Assembly (NCBI GenBank): GCA_031428275.1
Contig: JANPPC010000018.1
Span: 1 to 64,000, forward strand
Reading direction: 5' to 3'
DNA length: 64,000 nt
From: Pseudobdellovibrio sp031428275
Lineage (GTDB): Bacteria > Bdellovibrionota > Bdellovibrionia > Bdellovibrionales > Bdellovibrionaceae
Position 1 is the stretch's first letter; every line of letters begins with the position of its first letter. The notes under the pieces were generated by a model. The model was given only the letters and a program-made list of their open reading frames with translations, was not told where the DNA came from and did no database searches. A program made the position numbers and the translations under genes. Below are positions 42,816 through 52,665 of the stretch, piece by piece.

Positions 42816-43882
42816 TACAGATAGCTGCACAAACTAAAACTCTCATTTGTATCGGCACAGGCGGCGTTGGTAAAACGACGATGGCTGCATCAATGGGCGT
42901 AGGCTTCGCTTCAGAAGGTAAAAAAGTTTTAGTTCTAACAATCGATCCGTCAAAACGTTTAGCCCAGGCACTGGGAATTAAAATGGACGGCGACCCGCAT
43001 AAAGTCGAAATCAAAAAATCAAAATCTGGCGGAGAACTTTGGGCCTGCGTTGTGAATCACGAAAAGACATTCGAATACTTTATTCGTCACGCCGCTAGCC
43101 AGTTTGCAGAGGGCAAAAAAGTCTCGGAAGAAAAATTAGCGCAGCTTTTAGATAATAAACTTTACCACCAACTTTCGGGTCGCTTAAGTGGTTCACAAGA
43201 ATTTACGTCACTGATTACTTTGAATCGTTATGTTACAAGCGGCGAATACGATTTAGTTATTTTAGATACGCCCCCGTCTCAACACACATGGAATTTTCTG
43301 CGCGCACCCGAAAAAATTTCGGCGCTGTTTAATGAAGGAATTGCTAAATGGTTTCGTGAAGCCGACAGTGGTCGCACAAGTCTATTTAAAAAAATTGTCA
43401 ACGCCGGTACTTCTCAGGTGTTAAAGGCGCTTGAGCTATTAACAGGTTCGCAGTTTATCAAAGAACTTTCGGCATTCTTCCAGGCGATTCAAAAATGGCA
43501 AAAGCCCCTAGAAGAATATATTTTGAACTGCCACCGCCTTTTGATTTCTGCGCAAACTGAGTTTATTCTTGTAACGGCCCTAGACCCCTCAAGACTGAGC
43601 GAAGCTCAAAAACTAAGCCGCGAAATTCGCACCCAGGGTTATAAATTAACTACTGTTGTAATCAACCGCATTCCGGCCTGGCTATCAACACCAGTAGACA
43701 CAGACTCAAAACGAATTAAAAACTTAGTGACCTACTATCAAAGTCTTGAAATCGACTTACAAAGCCGCCTGGCACAATTCAAAACTCAACTGAAAGTATA
43801 CAAATGCTACGAGTTAAGACAGAATACTGAAGATGTGCATAGCCTTCAAAAAAACTTCGACGAATTGGTTTCGCTTAATTAG
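42812..43882 (+). CDS. ArsA/Get3-like ATPase, second of a pair
   Basis: A 356-residue partner with P-loop GTGGVGKTT (residues 15-23) and DTPPSQHTWNFL where the first has TGH, so the switch motif differs. Also visible are the ArsA-type ILVTALDPSRLSEA-like segment and a helical insert. Together the two probably form a heterodimer analogous to the two halves of ArsA. The next gene overlaps its end by 50 bases. Confidence 0.85.
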   Translation: MIQIAAQTKTLICIGTGGVGKTTMAASMGVGFASEGKKVLVLTIDPSKRLAQALGIKMDGDPHKVEIKKSKSGGELWACVVNHEKTFEYFIRHAASQFAEGKKVSEEKLAQLLDNKLYHQLSGRLSGSQEFTSLITLNRYVTSGEYDLVILDTPPSQHTWNFLRAPEKISALFNEGIAKWFREADSGRTSLFKKIVNAGTSQVLKALELLTGSQFIKELSAFFQAIQKWQKPLEEYILNCHRLLISAQTEFILVTALDPSRLSEAQKLSREIRTQGYKLTTVVINRIPAWLSTPVDTDSKRIKNLVTYYQSLEIDLQSRLAQFKTQLKVYKCYELRQNTEDVHSLQKNFDELVSLN

Positions 43883-44669
43883 TGCGTTTGCTTTGTCGAT
43901 TGCATTGGCCAGCTGTAGTTTCTTTTCTCATCGTGAAGATGCCCAGCCAATGACTGAGCGTGAGTACGCCTTCGAAAAAGGCAAAGCCCTGTTCGACGCT
44001 CAAGAATATGAATATGCGTTACCGTTTTTCTTAAAAATTTCAAGACAACCCGTAAATTTAAGAGACGACTTATACGAAAAGTCATTATGGAATCTTTCGG
44101 TGATCTTTGAGAAAATGGGCTCGCCTGAAAAAGCTCTACTTACTTTACAAGAACTTAAAAAGACAAATCAACGATACTATTCGCTATTTAAAATCCAGCT
44201 AGCTGAAATGAAAAATAATTTTCGCGTAGGTAATAACTATCAAGCCTACGAAGTTCGAAAACAGATTGATGATAGCCAGCCGCTAAGTAGATATCAGTTA
44301 ACCGATGTCTATTCAGATCTAGTCACTACCACCCAGCTTAACTACGATCGCTTGATCATGGAAGAGATTGAATTTATTAGCGAAACACAAAAGTACTTTG
44401 TCTATGTCATGGAAAGTAATCAGTCTCCGATCAACACGCAGGCCACTGAACTAATGATCGCTATTAGCGATCGCACTTATGGTTTACTTTATAAAGAGAA
44501 CTTAGATTCTAAGTTCAGACGTAAAATTGCAGAATCGCTTCTAGACTTCTTACGCCGTTTTGATCGTTATAAAATAGACGATCTTAACTTAAACTTAAAT
44601 ACAATTTCAAAATTTTCAATTTATTCAGAAAAAAAGCAAAAACAAATTACGGAATGGCTACACAAATGA
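43833..44669 (+). CDS. TPR-like lipoprotein
   Basis: A 278-residue protein. The signal has a basic start (MCIAFKKTSTNWFR), then hydrophobic ISAFALSIALASC with the lipidation Cys. The rest is helical with tetratricopeptide-like pairs (EYAFEKGKALFDAQEYEYALPFF, SLWNLSVIFEKMGSPEKALLTLQEL). The GTG start lies 50 bases inside the previous gene. A scaffold for protein complexes at the membrane is likely; its place between ArsA-like ATPases and GshA is unexplained. Confidence 0.7.
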   Translation: MCIAFKKTSTNWFRLISAFALSIALASCSFFSHREDAQPMTEREYAFEKGKALFDAQEYEYALPFFLKISRQPVNLRDDLYEKSLWNLSVIFEKMGSPEKALLTLQELKKTNQRYYSLFKIQLAEMKNNFRVGNNYQAYEVRKQIDDSQPLSRYQLTDVYSDLVTTTQLNYDRLIMEEIEFISETQKYFVYVMESNQSPINTQATELMIAISDRTYGLLYKENLDSKFRRKIAESLLDFLRRFDRYKIDDLNLNLNTISKFSIYSEKKQKQITEWLHK

Positions 44670-45937
44670 GCTTAGACGAATCAAAAGCACGCGAATATAT
44701 CCATCAACAAACCTGCGATAACTATGATGCTTTACAGACTTGGTTTCAAGCCCAGACTAGTAAATTGGCTTACCCAATTTATTCTAGCTACGACATTCGG
44801 GATTCGGGCTATAAGGTCACAAACGTCGATGCCAATATTTATCCTGCGGGCTTCAATAATATTTGTCCGACAGATAAAGAAACTTCGGTCGACCTATTCA
44901 AGAAATATATCAACGTTCACTATCCTGTCGGCGTTAAGAGAATTCTTTTACTGACTGAAGAGCACACAAAGAATCCGTACTATTTAGAAAACGCAGCAAC
45001 GATTGCTGATTTACTTCAGCAAGGTGGCTTTGAAGTTCGCCTAGCATTCCCTAAAGATTTGCCCGAGAATCTAATTCTTGAATCAGTCACGGGCCGAAAG
45101 CTTGAATTCGGCAGCGGGTATTCGACTTCTTCTTGGGTTAGAGATTTTAAACCCGATTTAATTATTAGTAATAATGACTTTTCATTAGAACTTGAGGAAT
45201 GGGGAAACCAAATTACGGCACCGCTGAACCCACCTCGCGAACTTGGCTGGTACCAACGTAAAAAATCAAGATACTTTAAAAACTACAATCATTTGGCTAA
45301 CGAATTTTCTGAAATTATTAAAATTAATCCGTCTCTAATGCGTGTTGAAACAGAAGAATTTACTGAATTTGATATCAGCAGCGATGTTAGTCGTGATCAC
45401 TTATCAAACCAAGTCGATGTTTTTTTAAAGAACTTAAAAGTTAAATACACTCAAGAAAAAATTGAACAAGAACCTTTCTGTTTTGTAAAAAATAACTCAG
45501 GTACTTACGGTTTAGGCGTCGTTAAGGTAAGTTCGGCCCAAGAAATTAAAGATTGGACTTACAATGCACGTAAGAAGATGAAAGCCGCAAAGGGCGGCAA
45601 AACCATCGAACAGGTCATCATTCAAGAAGGCATCCCGTCGATTGTAACCTCGGGTTCTTCGGCCGCTGAGCCAGTGATTTATATGATTGGCTGCGAACTA
45701 GCCGGTGGTTTTTTAAGAACTCACGCCGAGAAGTCTTCGACCGAAAGCTTAAATTCTCCGGGCGCGGTTTATAAAAAGTTATGCGTAACTGATTTATACG
45801 ATGATCGCATGAAGTGCCCGCGTGAAAACGTTTACGGCTGGTCGGCGAAGTTAGGTCTGTTAGCAATTGGTCTTGAAGCTCAAGATATGAATATCAAGTT
45901 CGATCGCTTCACCAATGCGGCCTGTGGAAGTATTTAA
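44654..45937 (+). CDS. gshA: Glutamate-cysteine ligase (TIGR02049 type)
   Basis: First step of glutathione synthesis: joins glutamate and cysteine with ATP. The 427 residues include the family's DIRDSGYKVTNVDANIYPAGFNN and CFVKNNSGTYGLGV, the ferrooxidans-type ligase of TIGR02049. It overlaps the preceding lipoprotein gene by 16 bases and probably shares its transcript. No glutathione synthetase gene is visible in the window. Confidence 0.85.
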   Translation: MATQMSLDESKAREYIHQQTCDNYDALQTWFQAQTSKLAYPIYSSYDIRDSGYKVTNVDANIYPAGFNNICPTDKETSVDLFKKYINVHYPVGVKRILLLTEEHTKNPYYLENAATIADLLQQGGFEVRLAFPKDLPENLILESVTGRKLEFGSGYSTSSWVRDFKPDLIISNNDFSLELEEWGNQITAPLNPPRELGWYQRKKSRYFKNYNHLANEFSEIIKINPSLMRVETEEFTEFDISSDVSRDHLSNQVDVFLKNLKVKYTQEKIEQEPFCFVKNNSGTYGLGVVKVSSAQEIKDWTYNARKKMKAAKGGKTIEQVIIQEGIPSIVTSGSSAAEPVIYMIGCELAGGFLRTHAEKSSTESLNSPGAVYKKLCVTDLYDDRMKCPRENVYGWSAKLGLLAIGLEAQDMNIKFDRFTNAACGSI

Positions 45938-45941
45938 AAGT

Positions 45942-46382
45942 TCAAAGCTTAATCGCAACAAGTACATGCGGGCCGAACTCAAATTCAGAAGTGTCGGCGT
46001 ATTTGGTAAAGCCTAAATTGTAATAAAACCCGACAGCAGTCTGTCGGGCCATGCTCCACACCATTTCAAATTTGTGGTCGCCTGCGTAGATAAATAGATG
46101 TCGCATTAAATCTTTCGCAATACCTTGCTCGCGAAAATCGGGATGCACCCACAGTCCACGCGATCGAAGTGTTTTGTTCGAGGTCTGGTGGCAGCTGTTA
46201 ACCCCCACAATTTGTCCATCGATATAGTAGCCGAAAAATACCGGAATATTTTCAAATATGGTCATATCGACTTTGCCGTTTTGATCTAGGGCGCTCGCTG
46301 GCTCGATCTTGCTTTGTCGATTGGGCCAAAGTTCGTTTTTCCAGATGGGCAAAATCATTTCAAAACTAATAGTCTTAATCAT
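45942..46382 (-). CDS. GNAT acetyltransferase
   Basis: A 146-residue GNAT-fold enzyme. The acetyl-CoA loop is in GLWVHPDFREQGIAKDLM (about residues 85-102), followed by AVGFYYNLGF. The substrate is unknown. It converges with gshA, four bases apart. Confidence 0.85.
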   Translation of the reverse strand: MIKTISFEMILPIWKNELWPNRQSKIEPASALDQNGKVDMTIFENIPVFFGYYIDGQIVGVNSCHQTSNKTLRSRGLWVHPDFREQGIAKDLMRHLFIYAGDHKFEMVWSMARQTAVGFYYNLGFTKYADTSEFEFGPHVLVAIKL

Positions 46383-46485
46383 AGTTGGTTGCCTCCGCCT
46401 TCGACTCGCAGAAGGTCTAGCCGTGCAAAACTGAACCCACCCGCTTTTCTACAAATCATGGTACTCTGACAGTAGGAGACCAGCA

Positions 46486-47091
46486 ATGCTTTCAAAGATC
46501 AAAACTTTCGGTTTTTTTGCGTTATGCTTCGGCTTAGGAATCAGCGTGTTCTTTTCTATTTCTGAAAAATTTGATATTGCCCGCGACCCCGCCTCGATTG
46601 ACGGAAAAGTATTTCAAATTTCAACTTTATCGTCTGAACAAATCAAATCACAATTATTACAGAAAATGAAAATTCGCGCGACGGTCGACGGAAAAAAATC
46701 AATTCAGTTTTCGGGATTCTCTTCAGCGTTATGTAAAACTTATCCTGATATTGAAATCGAGTTTCATGCAGAAGGCGTAGCTGTTGCCGGCGAAACTCCA
46801 ACAATGAAAATTTCGACTCCGTGCCTGGCTGGGCAAGATCCCGCCGACATGGCAGCAATTTTTTTACCGATCAAAAATATTTTAAAAGAAAAGCCACGCA
46901 ATGCTGAATATAAATTTGAAGGTTTTACCGCGAAAGTTGAATTTAAAAATGCCGCTGACGAATGGCCCCGTGATTGGGTTTTAACTAAAGTGCTGTTTAA
47001 GAACAGCTTCGGTAATGATAAATCGATTTTTTTCGACAAGGTGCTCGCCGCAGATCACTCCGGCGAACATCCACTAATCTTGAATTTTTAA
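46486..47091 (+). CDS. Membrane-anchored hypothetical protein
   Basis: A 201-residue protein with one N-terminal hydrophobic stretch (about residues 8-26, FGFFALCFGLGISVFFS), then a soluble, beta-rich domain with two Cys about 37 residues apart. The ATG has AGGAGACC. No family recognised. Convergent with pepA. Confidence 0.55.
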   Translation: MLSKIKTFGFFALCFGLGISVFFSISEKFDIARDPASIDGKVFQISTLSSEQIKSQLLQKMKIRATVDGKKSIQFSGFSSALCKTYPDIEIEFHAEGVAVAGETPTMKISTPCLAGQDPADMAAIFLPIKNILKEKPRNAEYKFEGFTAKVEFKNAADEWPRDWVLTKVLFKNSFGNDKSIFFDKVLAADHSGEHPLILNF

Positions 47092-47108
47092 TAAGCTAAA
47101 CTTTTAAA

Positions 47109-48623
47109 CTAGCCAACGTATTGCTTAGCGATTTCTACAAACGTACGAACCATCACGCCCGTAGCACCTTTGCCTGAGCAATAGTTTAAACGATTACCAC
47201 AAGCCCATCCTGTACCGGCAATATCAAAGTGAGCCCAAGGTATGTCTGCATCAACAAACTGTTCCAAGAAAGCCGCAGCCGTTGCCGAGCCTGCACCGCC
47301 TGCGCTTGATGTATTCGACAGATCAGCGTAAGTGCCTTTCATATCTTTAACGTGAGAATCATTTAATGGCATATTCCAGACAAGTTCACCTGATTGTGCA
47401 GCTGCTTTTTCAATTTTAGTTTTGAAAGACGCATTACGGGTAAAGTAGCCCGTATGCACATTACCTAAAGCAACAACCATTGCGCCCGTTAATGTAGCGG
47501 TATCAACGATGAACTGAGGCTTTTGTTCAGATGCGTAAACCAAAGCGTCAGATAAGATCAAACGGCCTTCAGCATCCGTATTATTGATTTCAAAAGTTTT
47601 ACCATTACGCGCTGTATGCACATCGCCCGGCTTTGTCGCGCGGCTACCTGGCATATTTTCGGTCGCTGGAACGTAAGCGATAACATTTACTTTTAATTTC
47701 AACTGAGAAATGGCAAGCATGGTACCAATAACGGCCGCACCACCGCACATATCATATTTCATTTCTTCCATTTTAGCGCTTGGTTTAATGCTGATACCGC
47801 CCGTATCGAAAGTTAAACCTTTGCCCACAAAGGCGATTGGTTTCTTCGTTGCGGCTGCACCACGATATTCCATAACGATAAATCGTGGCTCTTCGGCAGA
47901 GCCACGCGCAACTCCTAATAAGCCGCCCATGTTTTCTTTTTCGATACGTTTTTTATCCCAAGCTGTTACTTTTAGTGAAGTTCCTTTAGCGGCCGCAATT
48001 GTTTCGTTAGCCAGAATGGTTGGCGTCATCAAGTTACCTGGCATATCACCCAAACGTTTTGCGAAGTTCGTGCATGCAGCTAAAATAGTGCCTTCATTGA
48101 AAGCCGCTACGATCGCTTTGTCTTTACCTGATTTAGTAACTAAGTGGGCTTGCATGACTTCGGTTTTCTTTTTGTCGCCCGTTTTTAATTCGTCAAAAGC
48201 GTAAGCGCAAAGGTGTAAACCTTCGACGAAAGCTTGAGTGTACTCTGCTAGGTCAGCCTTACTGCCAGAGATTCCGTCTAAGTGAATGAATAATTCTTTA
48301 GTTTTGATCGATTTCGCTTCTTTATACAATGAAGCCGCTGCTTGACGTACAACTTCGTGATTCATCTTATTTTCTGCGCCTAAACCAACGCTAATAACAT
48401 TTCTGAACCCTAAAAAGCGCGCTTCGCGAAAACTAAGAACTTCGCTATGTGCGCCGGTTAAAATTTTGTCTTCTAAAGCGCTATCTAAAGCTTTTGATGT
48501 TTCGGCGTGTGTGATTTTGGCCGGCTTGTCTTTTGCCGCGTTCGGCTTCGTGAAAACAACTAGTGTTTCACCGTTTAAAGTTGAAATTTCTTTTGCGTGT
48601 AAGTGAACTTGAATATTTGTCAT
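47109..48623 (-). CDS. pepA: Leucyl aminopeptidase (M17)
   Basis: A cytosolic zinc aminopeptidase that removes N-terminal residues from peptides. The 504 residues contain GKGLTFDTGGISIKPS and NNTDAEGRLILSDAL, the conserved metal and active-site motifs of M17. ATG at 48623 has AAGGAG upstream. Length is normal for PepA. Confidence 0.95.
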   Translation of the reverse strand: MTNIQVHLHAKEISTLNGETLVVFTKPNAAKDKPAKITHAETSKALDSALEDKILTGAHSEVLSFREARFLGFRNVISVGLGAENKMNHEVVRQAAASLYKEAKSIKTKELFIHLDGISGSKADLAEYTQAFVEGLHLCAYAFDELKTGDKKKTEVMQAHLVTKSGKDKAIVAAFNEGTILAACTNFAKRLGDMPGNLMTPTILANETIAAAKGTSLKVTAWDKKRIEKENMGGLLGVARGSAEEPRFIVMEYRGAAATKKPIAFVGKGLTFDTGGISIKPSAKMEEMKYDMCGGAAVIGTMLAISQLKLKVNVIAYVPATENMPGSRATKPGDVHTARNGKTFEINNTDAEGRLILSDALVYASEQKPQFIVDTATLTGAMVVALGNVHTGYFTRNASFKTKIEKAAAQSGELVWNMPLNDSHVKDMKGTYADLSNTSSAGGAGSATAAAFLEQFVDADIPWAHFDIAGTGWACGNRLNYCSGKGATGVMVRTFVEIAKQYVG

Positions 48624-48881
48624 GGTCAAAGGACTCCTTTTAACTTATTTATCAGGAAATTATGCTCCCAATGAGGCCGTTTCATCAATCAATAACCCTT
48701 GGAATAGCTTGCAAAAACCCGTCTTATTTTGAGAAACTGAATCATAAATATTCACATCGCTACAAACTCGACTAGACTTGCTGTGTTAATTCATCTTCTG
48801 TTCGTAGAAACTTAAAGAATCTAAGAGATTAAGCCGAATTTGAATTGTAACGCTCACCAACCACTTGCTACAGGAGACGCC

Positions 48882-49490
48882 GTGCCGATTTTACCTTATG
48901 TCATTGAACAAACCTCAAAAGGCGAACGCTCTTACGATATTTATTCGCGCTTACTTAAAGATCGCATTGTGATTTTGGGTACCGCAGTCACAGACGAAGT
49001 TGCAAACGCAATCATCGCGCAGATTCTATTTCTTGAAGTAGAAAATCCAGAAAAAGATATTCATTTTTATATCAACTCACCAGGCGGCAGCGTCACGGCG
49101 GGTTTAGCTATCTATGACTTTATGCAATTCGTAAAATGTGATGTCGCAACTTATTGTATGGGTATGGCTGCCAGTATGGGTTCATTACTTTTACAAGCTG
49201 GTACCAAGGGCAAACGTTATGCAATGCCGAATTCAAGAATTATGATACACCAGCCCTTGCTACACGGGGGCGGCCTATCTGGCCAAGTTACAGATATAGA
49301 AATTCATGCTAGAGAATTAGTAAAAACAAAAGAAAAATTAACCCGAATCTACGAAGCTCACACCGGTAAAGACTACGAAACGTTATACAAAGCTATGGAG
49401 CGCGATAACTTTATGGATGTTGAAGCGGCAAAAGAGTACGGACTTTTAGATCATATCGTGCAATCTCGTAAATCGAAGAAGGATAAGTAA
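48882..49490 (+). CDS. clpP: ATP-dependent Clp protease, proteolytic subunit
   Basis: The tetradecameric protease core that works with ClpX. From the GTG at 48882 (AGGAGA upstream, and an N-terminus matching the family: MPILPYVIEQTSKGERSYDIYSRLL) the protein is 202 residues. The catalytic Ser98 lies in MGMAASMGS, His123 in MIHQPL, and an Asp follows near residue 172. A TTG 14 codons earlier is less likely. It precedes clpX by three bases. Confidence 0.95.
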   Translation: MPILPYVIEQTSKGERSYDIYSRLLKDRIVILGTAVTDEVANAIIAQILFLEVENPEKDIHFYINSPGGSVTAGLAIYDFMQFVKCDVATYCMGMAASMGSLLLQAGTKGKRYAMPNSRIMIHQPLLHGGGLSGQVTDIEIHARELVKTKEKLTRIYEAHTGKDYETLYKAMERDNFMDVEAAKEYGLLDHIVQSRKSKKDK

Positions 49491-49493
49491 ACT

Positions 49494-50786
49494 ATGTCGA
49501 CTCCTACCAACTCATCATTGCGTTGTTCATTCTGCGGTAAAGGGCAAAAAGAAGTAAAAAAACTAATTGCGGGTCCCGGAGTTTATATCTGCGACGAGTG
49601 CATTGACCTATGCATGGATATCATTGACGAAGAAAAAGACAAAGAAGTAGCTGTTAAAGGCGCTTTCCGCGTGCCGAAACCAATGGAAATTAAAGCCTTT
49701 TTAGATGACTACGTCATCGGGCAACTGCAAGCGAAAAAAACGATAGCCGTGGCCGTACACAATCACTATAAACGTGTGAATGCTTTAGCTAATAAAAAAG
49801 TTTCAGACGTTGAATTACAAAAATCAAATATTTTACTGATCGGGCCGACGGGGTCAGGTAAAACTTTAATTGCACAAACAATTGCACGAATTTTGAATGT
49901 TCCGTTTGCAATGGCTGATGCGACAACCTTAACCGAAGCCGGTTACGTTGGTGAAGATGTTGAAAATGTCGTACTTAATTTATTACAAGCGGCTGATTAC
50001 GATATCGAAAAAGCTAAGCGTGGAATTATCTACGTAGATGAAATCGATAAAATTTCTCGTAAATCAGAAAACCCATCGATAACCCGCGACGTCAGCGGCG
50101 AAGGTGTACAGCAAGCCCTACTAAAAATTCTAGAGGGTACTGTTGCCAATCTTCCACCCAAGGGCGGACGTAAGCACCCCCAACAAGAATTTATTCAAGT
50201 TGATACGACAAACATACTATTTATATGCGGCGGAGCATTCGCGGGTCTAGATAAGATCATTGAAAACCGCACAACTAATAAATCTATGGGAATTAGCGGT
50301 AACGTTAATTCAAGTAATGATGAGGTTACCGAGCATTTACTTTCTAAAGTAGAGCCCGATGACTTATCAAAGTTTGGTCTAATCCCCGAGTTCATCGGTC
50401 GTTTACCTGTGATCGCCACACTAGCTCCATTAAATGAAAGTGCTTTAACAGATATCTTAACTCGCCCTAAAAATGCGGTTATCAAGCAGTATCAAAAGCT
50501 TTTCTCATTCGAGAATGTTGATTTAAAATTTACAGATGCGGCTTTGAAGGCAATAGCTCAAGAGGCTTTAAAACGTAAAACCGGTGCCCGCGGTCTTCGT
50601 GGTGTAATCGAATCTTCAATGCTAGATGTGATGTTTGACATCCCGGGCATGACGAACGTGAAAGAAGTTGTTATCGACGACAAAGTGATCCGCGAAGGCT
50701 CACAGCCTATGATGGTTTACTACACTGATGAAGAAATGAAATCCCGCGCGGAAGCTGAGAAGAAGAAGCAAAGCGAAAGCGCGTAA
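49494..50786 (+). CDS. clpX: ATP-dependent Clp protease, ATP-binding subunit ClpX
   Basis: The unfoldase that feeds substrates, including tmRNA-tagged proteins, to ClpP. The 430 residues include the four-Cys zinc domain (CSFCGKGQKEV...CDECIDLC), Walker A (GPTGSGKT), Walker B (IIYVDEIDKI) and the sensor/arginine regions (LIPEFIGRLPV). A terminator follows. Confidence 0.96.
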   Translation: MSTPTNSSLRCSFCGKGQKEVKKLIAGPGVYICDECIDLCMDIIDEEKDKEVAVKGAFRVPKPMEIKAFLDDYVIGQLQAKKTIAVAVHNHYKRVNALANKKVSDVELQKSNILLIGPTGSGKTLIAQTIARILNVPFAMADATTLTEAGYVGEDVENVVLNLLQAADYDIEKAKRGIIYVDEIDKISRKSENPSITRDVSGEGVQQALLKILEGTVANLPPKGGRKHPQQEFIQVDTTNILFICGGAFAGLDKIIENRTTNKSMGISGNVNSSNDEVTEHLLSKVEPDDLSKFGLIPEFIGRLPVIATLAPLNESALTDILTRPKNAVIKQYQKLFSFENVDLKFTDAALKAIAQEALKRKTGARGLRGVIESSMLDVMFDIPGMTNVKEVVIDDKVIREGSQPMMVYYTDEEMKSRAEAEKKKQSESA

Positions 50787-50809
50787 GGTTTAAGAAAAAT
50801 TCATGTCTA

Positions 50810-50842
50810 CGCCCGCCATTAAATTGCGGGCGGCCAGTTTTA
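50810..50842 (+). terminator. Terminator after clpX
   Basis: CGCCCGC (50810-50816) and GCGGGCG (50826-50832) pair around nine bases; a TTTT run follows within ten bases. It lies 23 bases beyond the clpX stop. Confidence 0.7.
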
Positions 50843-50846
50843 AAAT

Positions 50847-52391
50847 CTAAGAAGCTGAATGTTTTTTTGGCTTTTTAACAGCGACCGGTTTATTCGAATT
50901 TTTTGCAGTTAGCTTTTTATTTGTCGGTACTTTTGTAGAACTAGAAGGTGCCACAATACCGATTGGTGGCGCCAGTCTATTTACAACAAGTAGCGGAACG
51001 TCAGCCAGTTTGACCGGCTTAACTTCTTCGCTAATTGTTTCAATTAAGTCAGCTTCGCTTCCGTCTTCGTCGAATTTTTCAGTATCGTAAATTTTAATTT
51101 TATAATCGATCGGGTTTGGCCCGCCAAATTGTTTAGTTTCAATTAGTTTATTCAAATGCTGGGCTATGATTGCACGGCTTCGAGCCGCATCTGCGCTTCC
51201 CGAATTACGCCCTTTACCTTTGCGACCTGAAGCCGGAGAAGTTTCAACGTTATAAAAGAAAAAATGGTTTCCCGTTTTGGCAGAAATCATTCCGGCTAAG
51301 GTAATATTTGTTCCGACTGTGCCGGTTTTAGCAATAACACTTAATCGAGTCGCCGGCGTTACATATTTGCCACTAAAAGTACTTCCGATATCTCCGCCGA
51401 TGACTGCCAAAGCATCTTCAAGCTTTGAATTTTGCTTTTCTAAATTCTTTTTAAGACCGTTTAATGCGCGTAGCACACTTGTGCAAGTCGCTTCGTTATA
51501 AAGACGGCCATTCAAATCTGCATTTTGGCCTGAACCATTTATAAAACGTAAATCTCTTTCAGAAAATCTCATTGTGCCGTGGAAAAATTCATTAAATTTT
51601 TCTAAGCCACCTGCTAACAAAAGCATTTTATCAGAGGCGTGGTTATTCGACTTCCAATTCATTAACTTTACTTGATGTAATAAATCAGGCGACGCAATAA
51701 ATGCTTTTTTGGCTTTCTTCGGAATTCTAAATTCACTAGATGTAACCGCTCTGATTTTTTTAGGATTGAATACAAGGTGCTTCACTAAAGAAATACCATC
51801 TTTCGCCGCAGCCGCTCGAGTCACGTTATAATTTGCTAAGATGAAGGCTTTATTTTCAAGTTGAAACTTAACCGCAGCCGGAAGTGGCCCCGCCAGATCA
51901 TTTTTACCAGCTACCGGATCATAGAATAGTCTTTGAGATTTCTTTTTATTGGTATCGGGATCTGTGTATATTCCACTGACGCGAAATGCTTTTTCAGTTA
52001 AATGTAAATATTTAAAATTTTCATCGAAAGTTAAATTATTTATTTTAGTTACGCCTACTTCATTCAATTTAGAGATCAACCACTGCATAGATTCGCGGTT
52101 AAAATAAGGCTCCATGCCGCCTTGAATATGCACGTCGTGGGTGCCATCACCAAGGTCAGTATAATAAAACTGGGTATACACTTTTCGAGTGACCGGAATT
52201 TGGGTAATCGCAAATAGACTAGTAAACACTTTCGATACCGAAGCGATCGGTAAACGCTCATCAACGTTTATACCTGTTACTTCGCCGCCTTTCTCTGGCA
52301 CCGTACAAAAGCTTTTAAGCTTTGCAGCATGTGCATTGTTCGCGAGAAGTCCCACGCTTAATAAAAATCCCATGAGTGTTTGAAGCTTCAT
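50847..52391 (-). CDS. dacB: D-alanyl-D-alanine carboxypeptidase, PBP4 (S13) type
   Basis: A periplasmic cell-wall hydrolase. From the ATG at 52391 the protein is 514 residues with a signal peptide (MKLQTLMGFLLSVGLLANNAHA). The active-site motifs are IASVSK (Ser51, Lys54), SNN in MNWKSNNHASDK and KTGT in VIAKTGTVGTN. The C-terminal 130 residues form a Lys/Pro/Val-rich tail absent from most PBP4 proteins, ending with a basic segment. Several Bdellovibrio DacB homologues act on prey walls during predation; whether this one does is not shown. Confidence 0.9.
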   Translation of the reverse strand: MKLQTLMGFLLSVGLLANNAHAAKLKSFCTVPEKGGEVTGINVDERLPIASVSKVFTSLFAITQIPVTRKVYTQFYYTDLGDGTHDVHIQGGMEPYFNRESMQWLISKLNEVGVTKINNLTFDENFKYLHLTEKAFRVSGIYTDPDTNKKKSQRLFYDPVAGKNDLAGPLPAAVKFQLENKAFILANYNVTRAAAAKDGISLVKHLVFNPKKIRAVTSSEFRIPKKAKKAFIASPDLLHQVKLMNWKSNNHASDKMLLLAGGLEKFNEFFHGTMRFSERDLRFINGSGQNADLNGRLYNEATCTSVLRALNGLKKNLEKQNSKLEDALAVIGGDIGSTFSGKYVTPATRLSVIAKTGTVGTNITLAGMISAKTGNHFFFYNVETSPASGRKGKGRNSGSADAARSRAIIAQHLNKLIETKQFGGPNPIDYKIKIYDTEKFDEDGSEADLIETISEEVKPVKLADVPLLVVNRLAPPIGIVAPSSSTKVPTNKKLTAKNSNKPVAVKKPKKHSAS

Positions 52392-52665
52392 TCCGTACCA
52401 CCTGTTTGTTGCTGCTAGGTGTCTCATTGCAAGACTGTGAACAGGCTTCAAATACAATATACAGCTGCTAAGACTATTTTCATGAAAAAAAAATGTAAAT
52501 GAACTGTAACTTGTTAGACACTTTACCAAATTGGGCTTTTATTCAATGAAACAGCCAGAAACAGTTAAAAAAAATTCAACCGTTAAACCCCCATTCTTAT
52601 GAAGATTTAACTCATTTTTAATATTGAACGGACGTGTTCTAAGACGCTATTATTAAAAAGAAAAC

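Noticed and set aside
50195..50485. Minus-strand ORF inside clpX
   Set aside because: No binding site, and it lies opposite a strongly conserved gene.
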